Of a stretch of DNA of 11,148 bases, positions 7,375-11,148 are shown piece after piece (the first letter of the stretch is position 1; every line of letters starts with the position of its first letter). The translations under genes and the position numbers were made by a program. The stretch comes from CAMEON01 sp045645165. GTDB lineage: Bacteria; Bacillota; Clostridia; Oscillospirales; CAG-272. The notes under the pieces were generated by a model, which saw nothing but the letters and a program-made list of their open reading frames with translations, ran no database searches and was not told the origin of the DNA. The DNA is taken from positions 1 through 11,148 of the forward strand of contig JAZRIF010000049.1 in the NCBI GenBank assembly GCA_045645165.1, given 5' to 3'.

Positions 7375-7430
7375 CGGGGGAAAACTTCTTGAAAGAAGTT
7401 TTCCCCCGAACCCCCTTTCAAGAACTTTTA
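7375..7430 (+). repeat. Repeat module copy A
   Basis: CGGGGGAAAACTTC (7375-7388) pairs perfectly with GAAGTTTTCCCCCG (7395-7408) around the loop TTGAAA. It is followed by CCCCCTTTCAAGAACTTTT (7411-7429), whose CTTTCAAGAA can pair instead with TTCTTGAAAG inside the hairpin (7386-7395). The hairpin could slow or stop transcription after the ligase gene, but there is no T-run after the stem. Confidence 0.75.
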
Positions 7431-7466
7431 AAAAGTTGGATAATAAGAGAAATTGCAGTTTATCGG

Positions 7467-7521
7467 CCAGGGGTTTCACCCCTGGACCCCACCAGAACCC
7501 TTTTTGAAAAAAGGGTTCTGG
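7467..7521 (+). repeat. Twin hairpins in the core of the palindromic element
   Basis: The first hairpin is CCAGGGGT (7467-7474), loop TTC, ACCCCTGG (7478-7485), an 8-bp perfect stem. The second is CCAGAACCCTTTTT (7492-7505) against AAAAAGGGTTCTGG (7508-7521), essentially a perfect inverted repeat with a 2-4-base turn. Both stems begin with CCAG, as if built from related units. Confidence 0.65.
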
Positions 7522-7564
7522 ACTCCCAAAAACTTTTAAAAAGCATTCATAAATAATCTTTTTT

Positions 7565-7619
7565 CAAAGTTCTTGAAGGGTGTCCAGAGGGAAACTTCTT
7601 TCAAGAAGTTTCCCTTTGG
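7565..7619 (-). repeat. Repeat module copy B, inverted relative to copy A
   Basis: Read on the minus strand this matches copy A with a few small differences. On the plus strand it begins CAAAGTTCTTGAAGGG (7565-7580), followed by a hairpin CCAGAGGGAAACTTC (7584-7598) against GAAGTTTCCCTTTGG (7605-7619), with one G-U pair and a 6-base loop. It ends 57 bases before the hemW start. Confidence 0.7.
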
Positions 7620-7676
7620 CGTTCCCCCGCTCCCCGATAAACCCAAATTTGAACATCATACTCCCAAGGAGGCATC

Positions 7677-8864
7677 ATGAACCGCGAGCCCATTGGATTA
7701 TATCTGCATATTCCGTTTTGTCGGAGTAAGTGCCCTTACTGCGATTTTTGCTCCTATCCCCGACCCACGCAGGAGCTGATGGAGGCCTACACCCACGAGC
7801 TGGCTCGCCGCATCCGCGAGGCGGGAGAGTTATATCGGGAAAATAACGGAGCAGACAAATGGACGCCGGAGTATTTGGCCGGCCAACGGCGTGTGGACAC
7901 GGTCTATTTTGGCGGCGGCACGCCATCCCTGCTGTCAACGCGCTGTGTGCATGAGCTGTTGAGCGCGGTTCACGGGGCGTTTCACGTTCTGTCCGACGCC
8001 GAGATCACCATGGAGTGCAATCCCGCCGCCGTCACGGAGGATATGCTGGCGGTCTGGGGCGCCTGCGGTGTGAATCGCATGAGTCTGGGGGCGCAATCCG
8101 CGCAAGCCGAGGAGCTCAAAGCCTTGGGTCGCCTTCACCGTTGGGAGGACGTGGTGAATACGGTTCATGCCGCCAGAGATGCGGGGATCGAAAACATCAA
8201 TCTGGACTTCATGCTGGGAATTCCCCATCAGACCTCGGAGAGTCTGGAGGATACCCTTACCCGTGCGCTGGCACTGGAGCCCACCCATCTGTCCGCCTAC
8301 ACCCTCATGCTGGAGGAGGGAACCCCCTTTTACCGCCGTGGGCGGGCGTCTCTGGGGCTTCCCGCCGACGAGGATACGGCCGACGAGCAGGCGGTGTCCC
8401 TGTGGGAGCAGGCCTCCGCCAAGCTCCGTGCCGCGGGCTACGAGCATTACGAGATTTCCAACTACGCCCGCCCGGGCTACCGTTCCCGCCACAATCTCCA
8501 TACCTGGCAATGCCACGATTATCTGGGGCTGGGTGTAGCCGCCCACTCCTGCATGGACGGCGTGCGCTTCGGGCAGTCCCGCGATCTGGAGGGATTCCTT
8601 CGCGGGGAGGACATCACCGAATTCCGCGAGGTGCTGACTCCCGCCGACAGGGAGTCGGAGTACATCATGCTGGCGCTCCGTTTGTCGGACGGTGTGGATG
8701 AGAAAGAATTTTTTGCGCGATTCGGGCATGATTTCTGGCATACCTACGGCGAGACCTGCATACCCTATATGGACGGCGGCTATCTATGTCGCGAGGGTGG
8801 GCGGATCTTTCTGACGGAACGCGGGTTCCCAGTGAGCAATGCGATTCTGGCGGATTTGATTTGA
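7677..8864 (+). CDS. hemW: Radical SAM protein HemW (coproporphyrinogen III oxidase-like, haem chaperone)
   Basis: HemW proteins are radical-SAM enzymes of the HemN family now regarded as haem-binding chaperones, and many were once annotated as oxygen-independent coproporphyrinogen III oxidase. The 395 residues fit HemW. The [4Fe-4S] motif is Cys15-x3-Cys19-x2-Cys22 in HIPFCRSKCPYCDF. It is followed by the SAM-binding GGGTPS (79-84), SLGAQS, NLDFMLGIPHQT, HLSAYTLMLEEGTPF, and HYEISNYARPGYRSRHN, then YLGLGVAAHS. An extra Cys25 follows CDF where many HemW have another residue; HemN also has a fourth cysteine but at CxC spacing. Shine-Dalgarno AAGGAGG (7666-7672) is close, four bases before ATG. 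It is not next to lepA or hrcA here, and it has its own terminator. I see no haem biosynthesis genes nearby. Confidence 0.93.
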   Translation: MNREPIGLYLHIPFCRSKCPYCDFCSYPRPTQELMEAYTHELARRIREAGELYRENNGADKWTPEYLAGQRRVDTVYFGGGTPSLLSTRCVHELLSAVHGAFHVLSDAEITMECNPAAVTEDMLAVWGACGVNRMSLGAQSAQAEELKALGRLHRWEDVVNTVHAARDAGIENINLDFMLGIPHQTSESLEDTLTRALALEPTHLSAYTLMLEEGTPFYRRGRASLGLPADEDTADEQAVSLWEQASAKLRAAGYEHYEISNYARPGYRSRHNLHTWQCHDYLGLGVAAHSCMDGVRFGQSRDLEGFLRGEDITEFREVLTPADRESEYIMLALRLSDGVDEKEFFARFGHDFWHTYGETCIPYMDGGYLCREGGRIFLTERGFPVSNAILADLI

Positions 8865-8867
8865 GAG

Positions 8868-8908
8868 TTTTGGGAAATTTTCGGGTTTCTTCGCCCGATA
8901 TCCCAAAA
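8868..8908 (+). other. Long imperfect hairpin just after hemW
   Basis: TTTTGGGA (8868-8875) pairs perfectly with TCCCAAAA (8901-8908), and inside it TCGGG (8881-8885) pairs with CCCGA (8894-8898). It starts three bases after the hemW stop and is not followed by T-residues. It may protect the 3' end of the hemW message; the real stop signal is probably the next hairpin. Confidence 0.45.
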
Positions 8909-8916
8909 AACATGGA

Positions 8917-8944
8917 AAAACCCCGTTGACAACGACGGGGTTTT
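8917..8944 (+). terminator. Intrinsic terminator of hemW
   Basis: AAAACCCCGT (8917-8926) and ACGGGGTTTT (8935-8944) form a perfect 10-bp stem with an 8-base loop, with the typical A-run before and T-run after the GC core. The T-run is short (four), so read-through is possible. Confidence 0.75.
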
Positions 8945-8954
8945 CGTGTATAAT
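8926..8954 (+). promoter_or_regulatory. Consensus sigma-A promoter embedded in the hemW terminator
   Basis: TTGACA (8926-8931) and TATAAT (8949-8954) are perfect matches to both consensus boxes with the ideal 17-base spacer. Transcription would start near 8961 and cover the DUF1292 gene after a leader of about 50 bases. The -35 box occupies the terminator loop and the last base of its left arm. Confidence 0.85.
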
Positions 8955-8972
8955 ATAAGCAAACAACAGTAG

Positions 8973-9009
8973 CCGCGACATCCGGTCGCGGTACGGAAAG
9001 GAAGTTTCC
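8973..9009 (+). promoter_or_regulatory. Hairpins and ribosome binding site in the leader of the DUF1292 gene
   Basis: CCGCGAC (8973-8979) and GTCGCGG (8985-8991) form a perfect 7-bp stem with a 5-base loop. Next, GGAAA (8995-8999) can pair with TTTCC (9005-9009), placing the AAAGGAAG Shine-Dalgarno (8997-9004) partly in a weak stem and its loop. The first hairpin is strong; the second may be too weak to matter. Confidence 0.5.
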
Positions 9010-9012
9010 ACC

Positions 9013-9321
9013 ATGGATGAGAAAGAATTTCAGAGCGAATACTATACATTGACCGACGAGGAAGGCAACGAGCTTCAGTTTGAGGTCATCGGTTCTGCCG
9101 AGATCAATGGCACTATGTATTACGCTATGATCCCCGTGGACGATCAGCCTGAAGAGGAGGACGTATACGAGTACGTGATCCTCAAGTCCGAAAAGGACGA
9201 GGACGGCGAGGACGTTCTGGTCACCATTGACGACGACGACGAGTTCGACGACGTGGCTGACTATTTCGACGACATGCTGTCCGACGAGGCCGACTACGAC
9301 CTCAACAACGACGAGGAGTAA
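9013..9321 (+). CDS. DUF1292 domain protein (YrzB/UPF0473 family)
   Basis: This 102-residue, very acidic protein has the DUF1292 pattern. It opens with YYTLTDEEGNELQFEVIG, a short beta-rich repeat typical of the family, then YYAMIPVDDQPEEEDVYEYVILK and VLVTIDDDDEFDDVADYFDDML. Family function is unknown. B. subtilis YrzB lies in the alaS-yrzL-yrrK-yrzB cluster, but here the gene stands alone behind its own strong promoter. About 40% of residues are Asp or Glu, concentrated in the last 40. The start is supported by the AAAGGA Shine-Dalgarno, promoter position and the family's usual N-terminus. No terminator is seen until 9602, so its transcript may include the structured region that follows. 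Confidence 0.88.
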   Translation: MDEKEFQSEYYTLTDEEGNELQFEVIGSAEINGTMYYAMIPVDDQPEEEDVYEYVILKSEKDEDGEDVLVTIDDDDEFDDVADYFDDMLSDEADYDLNNDEE

Positions 9322-9325
9322 ATTT

Positions 9326-9631
9326 CCTCGGCAACCCCGATCTGAAATTCCTGCGGGGTGCGTGATATGCAGATATTGTGACCCACATCTGATTAAAGGA
9401 GATCGACTCACGTGGTGGTTTGCAGACCTCCCGCTATCCTCCATCGGTTGACTTGTCCCGAAGGATATGCGGACGCTGGGAGCAGTAAAGCCGCGGATAG
9501 ATCACCGCCCTGGCAAAACAGGGTTCCGAATGCTGTGTACACGGCCTTGCGGGGTTATAGGACAACACAAACCGAGGGCAAAGTTTTGCCCGCAAACAAG
9601 GAGCGTATGTCGGATCGGCATGCGCTTTTTG
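9326..9631 (+). ncRNA. Candidate structured non-coding RNA or leader, class not recognised
   Basis: This stretch between the DUF1292 stop and the SPFH gene has no convincing protein gene but many mutually compatible helices. An outer closing stem is CCTCGG (9326-9331) with CCGAGG (9572-9577), then AACCCCG (9333-9339) with CGGGGTT (9550-9556). Inside are CGTGA (9361-9365)/TCACG (9408-9412), CAGAT (9370-9374)/ATCTG (9387-9391), GTGGTTT (9415-9421)/AAGCCGC (9488-9494), CTCCCGC (9428-9434)/GCTGGGAG (9475-9482), TATCCT (9435-9440)/AGGATA (9462-9467) and CCCTG (9508-9512)/CAGGG (9519-9523). GGGCAA/TTGCCC near 9577-9591 comes next, then a terminator. It lacks the diagnostic motifs of RNase P RNA, tmRNA and SRP RNA. 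A divergent 6S-like RNA, a 3'UTR-derived RNA, or an attenuating leader of the downstream gene are all open. The fold is by eye only. Confidence 0.5.
9598..9630 (+). terminator. Strong intrinsic terminator ending the structured region
   Basis: AGCGTATGTC (9602-9611) and GGCATGCGCT (9617-9626) pair over ten positions (two G-U) with a 5-base loop GGATC, directly followed by T-residues to 9630. The preceding AAGG (9598-9601) can extend the stem with that T-run. It lies 45 bases before the SPFH start, the place expected either for the end of a separate RNA or for a transcription-attenuation switch. Confidence 0.85.
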
Positions 9632-9675
9632 TGTTTAAATAAATAATTACATACAACCAAAAGAAAGGGATCAAC

Positions 9676-10965
9676 ATGGGAATTATCAAAGCAACCCTGG
9701 GCGGCATTGGTGGCGGCCTGGCCGATCAATGGCTGGAGGTACTGGAAGCCGACGATATGGGTGGTACCACCCTCTTTACCAAGGGCGTCAAGGTGCGCCG
9801 TGACGATCGCAGAAGCGAAAAGAGAAGCAGTAACAAGAAGGGAACCGAGGACTACATATCCAACGGCTCCATCATCCACGTCTACCCCAACCAGTTCATG
9901 ATGCTGGTGGACGGCGGTAAGATCGTGGACTTCACCGCCGAGGAGGGCTACTACAAAGTGGACAACTCCACCGCTCCCTCCATGTTTTCGGGCGGTTTTG
10001 GTGCGTCGCTGAAGGAGTCCTTCTCCCGTATCAAGTTTGGCGGTGTACCCAGCACCTCCCAGAAGGTCTACTTCGTCAACCTGCAGGAGATCAAGGGCAT
10101 CAAGTTCGGCACCCGCAATCCCATCAACTATTTCGACAGCTTCTACAACGCCGAGCTGTTCCTCCGCGCTCACGGCACTTACTCCATCAAGGTGACCGAC
10201 CCCATCAAGTTCTACACCGAGGTCGTGCCCAAGAACCAAGATAAGGTAGATATCTCCGAGATCAACGAGCAGTACCTCAACGAGTTTTTGGAGGCCCTTG
10301 GGGCTGCCATCAACTCCATGTCGGCCGACGGCATCCGCATTTCCTACGTGGTTTCCAAGTCCCGCGAGCTGTCCCGCTACATGCAGGAGGAGCTGGATGC
10401 AGACTGGAAGGATCTCCGCGGTATGGAGGTTCTGTCGGTGGGTCTCGGCGGGCTTTCCTACGACGAGAAGTCCCGCGAGATGATCGATATGCGCAACCAG
10501 GGCGCCATGCTGGGCGACGCCTCCATCCGTGAGGGCTACGTTCAGGGCGCGGTTGCCCGCGGCATGGAGGCCGCCGGCAGTAACGCAAACGGCGCGGCGC
10601 AAGCCTTTATGGGCATGGGTATGGGTATGAATGCAGGCGGCGGCTTCATGGGTGCGGCCTCTGCTTCCAACCAGGCGCAGATGCAACGCGATCAGGAGAC
10701 CCGTGCCGCACAGGCATCCGCTCCCGCAGGCGGTTGGACCTGCTCCTGCGGTCAGGTCAATACAGGCAAGTTCTGCGCCGAGTGCGGCTCTCCCAAGCCT
10801 GCCGCCGCCGGCGGCTGGACCTGCTCCTGCGGTGCCGTCTGCACCGGCAAGTTCTGCCCCGAGTGCGGCTCCCCCAAGCCCGCCGCCGAGTGGTTCTGCA
10901 CCGAATGCGGCGCTAAGAACGATGCCTCCGCTAAGTTCTGCGCCGAGTGCGGTAAGAGAAAGTAA
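9676..10965 (+). CDS. SPFH-domain protein with three C-terminal zinc ribbons (virion core protein-like, YdjI-related)
   Basis: The 429 residues begin MGIIKATLGGIGGGLADQW and continue as an SPFH (stomatin/prohibitin-like) domain to about residue 270, of the family annotated as virion core protein or YdjI-like. In B. subtilis, YdjI belongs to the pspA-ydjGHI operon, which handles membrane stress. A Gly/Met/Ala-rich linker (about 290-350) leads to three putative zinc ribbons. Two are CxC-x8-CxxC (Cys356, 358, 367, 370 and Cys383, 385, 394, 397) and one is CxxC-x10-CxxC (Cys408, 411, 422, 425). The first two ribbons are a 27-residue tandem duplication. No transmembrane segment or signal peptide is evident. 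Shine-Dalgarno AAAGGG (9664-9669) fits the start. No pspA or ydjG/H partner is in the window. Its expression may be controlled by the structured, terminator-bearing region just upstream. The precise role is unknown. Confidence 0.87.
   Translation: MGIIKATLGGIGGGLADQWLEVLEADDMGGTTLFTKGVKVRRDDRRSEKRSSNKKGTEDYISNGSIIHVYPNQFMMLVDGGKIVDFTAEEGYYKVDNSTAPSMFSGGFGASLKESFSRIKFGGVPSTSQKVYFVNLQEIKGIKFGTRNPINYFDSFYNAELFLRAHGTYSIKVTDPIKFYTEVVPKNQDKVDISEINEQYLNEFLEALGAAINSMSADGIRISYVVSKSRELSRYMQEELDADWKDLRGMEVLSVGLGGLSYDEKSREMIDMRNQGAMLGDASIREGYVQGAVARGMEAAGSNANGAAQAFMGMGMGMNAGGGFMGAASASNQAQMQRDQETRAAQASAPAGGWTCSCGQVNTGKFCAECGSPKPAAAGGWTCSCGAVCTGKFCPECGSPKPAAEWFCTECGAKNDASAKFCAECGKRK
10729..10890 (+). repeat. 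Tandem 81-base duplication encoding two zinc ribbons
   Basis: Copies at 10729-10809 and 10810-10890 are in frame and encode residues 352-378 and 379-405. Both read GGWTCSCG, then TGKFC and ECGSPKPAA. The first carries QVN where the second carries AVC. Nucleotide identity is high but many third positions differ, so the duplication is not brand new. Confidence 0.85.
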
Positions 10966-10976
10966 GGGGAGAGCGG

Positions 10977-11025
10977 TCGGGGGAATTTCTTGAAAGAAAT
11001 TCCCCCGCACCCCCTCAAGAACTTT
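10977..11025 (+). repeat. Repeat module copy C after the SPFH gene
   Basis: CGGGGGAATTTC (10978-10989), loop TTGAAA, GAAATTCCCCCG (10996-11007), then CACCCCCTCAAGAACTTT (11008-11025). This is the same module as copy A at 7375-7430, in the same orientation. Where copy A has AAAACTTC in the stem this copy has AATTTC, and the opposite arm has changed to match, so base pairing is kept. It starts 12 bases after the SPFH stop. Confidence 0.75.
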
Positions 11026-11036
11026 CCACGCAGGAT

Positions 11037-11101
11037 AAGCGCCAAACGCAAAAAGAGTCGCTAAACACGACTCATTTGCATTTGGCGCTTTGGTGTTTTA
11101 T
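11037..11101 (+). terminator. Long terminator-like hairpin with T-rich tail
   Basis: AAGCGCCAAA (11037-11046) pairs with TTTGGCGCTT (11081-11090). After a C-A mismatch, GCAAA (11048-11052) pairs with TTTGC (11075-11079). Inside, GAGTCG (11055-11060) pairs with CGACTC (11068-11073) around a 7-base loop. The tail TTGGTGTTTTA follows. A-runs and T-runs flank the inner stem, so it could also work on the minus strand. I see nothing identifiable in the remaining bases to 11148. Confidence 0.6.
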
Positions 11102-11148
11102 ATAGGATGCTCTGCGCTGTTCCGAGCAACCAAAATTAGAGTTGTTAG

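Larger units (their letters stand above)
7374..7620. mobile_element. Palindromic MITE/REP-like intergenic element
   Basis: The gap between the ligase gene and hemW is filled by four strong hairpins. Its two ends are inverted copies of one roughly 50-base module (7375-7430 and 7565-7619), so the unit looks like a small non-autonomous element with long imperfect inverted ends and a core of about 130 bases. A third copy of the end module lies at 10977-11025, showing that the sequence is dispersed. No transposase is encoded. I see no clear target-site duplication. The remainder of the gap (7621-7676) holds only the hemW Shine-Dalgarno AAGGAGG (7666-7672). Confidence 0.55.

Noticed and set aside
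7375..7408. The perfect copy A hairpin as a CRISPR or standard terminator
   Set aside because: There is no regular repeat-spacer array, and the stem is followed by AACCCCC rather than a T-run. A dispersed palindromic repeat explains it better.
5881..7479. A 532-codon minus-strand frame over the ligase gene, and similar long minus-strand frames at 4141-5442 and 9502-11010
   Set aside because: All lie opposite clear genes, with compositions typical of antisense readings of GC-rich codons. None has recognisable motifs.
9323..9636. RNase P RNA, tmRNA or SRP RNA as an identity for the structured region
   Set aside because: I find no GAGGAAAGTC or ACAGAA motif (RNase P), no tRNA-like end with GGTTCGA and CCA (tmRNA), and no GGTCAGG...GGAAGG...AGCAGCC apical loop (SRP). 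A 6S RNA identity could be neither shown nor excluded.
9412..9642. A 76-codon frame starting with GTG at 9412, preceded by AAAGGAG at 9395-9401
   Set aside because: The ribosome site is well placed, so it is the best coding alternative in this gap. However, the frame runs straight through the terminator hairpin and its T-run, the composition is unlike the neighbouring genes, and the helices listed for the RNA cover it. Conservation of synonymous sites or ribosome profiling would settle it.

Overview
The window is a co-directional stretch (all eight protein genes on the + strand, roughly 55-60% G+C by eye, AGGAGG-type ribosome binding sites) from a bacterium that I infer to be a relatively GC-rich Clostridia member of the Oscillospirales/Ruminococcaceae kind. 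The reasons are the gene order rnpA-yidD-yidC-jag-mnmE, a YidC with a lipoprotein signal peptide and a long charged tail, a DUF1292 protein, and an SPFH protein with C-terminal zinc ribbons. Taxonomy is an inference from protein style only.

Layout. Positions 1-5382 hold the classic block found near the replication origin: RNase P protein (rnpA), membrane-insertion helper YidD, insertase YidC, RNA-binding Jag/KhpB and the tRNA-modifying GTPase MnmE. rpmH would be expected just to the left but is not in the window. The block joins tRNA maturation and modification to membrane protein insertion. After mnmE the conserved order (mnmG, rsmG, parA and so on) stops. A 237-base gap packed with five consecutive hairpins leads into a long-chain acyl-CoA ligase-like gene (5620-7365). 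Then comes a 311-base gap largely filled by a palindromic, MITE/REP-like element, followed by the radical-SAM protein HemW (7677-8864). A terminator that contains the -35 box of a consensus sigma-A promoter leads to a small acidic DUF1292 protein (9013-9321). Next is a 354-base stretch without a convincing gene; it folds into many helices and ends in a strong intrinsic terminator, so it is a candidate structured non-coding RNA or leader. The last gene (9676-10965) is an SPFH-domain protein with three zinc-ribbon modules, two of them a recent-looking 27-residue duplication. It is followed by another copy of the palindromic repeat module and a long terminator-like hairpin.

The protein genes are mostly ordinary housekeeping genes. 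The parts that deserve a second look lie between them: the structured region at 9323-9636, the hairpin chain at 5382-5602, and the repeat family at 7375-7619 and 10977-11025. Two proteins also carry changes at positions normally conserved: Glu in place of the basic groove residue of YidC, and Thr in place of Asn in the MnmE G4 motif. I did not find a convincing new multi-gene system.
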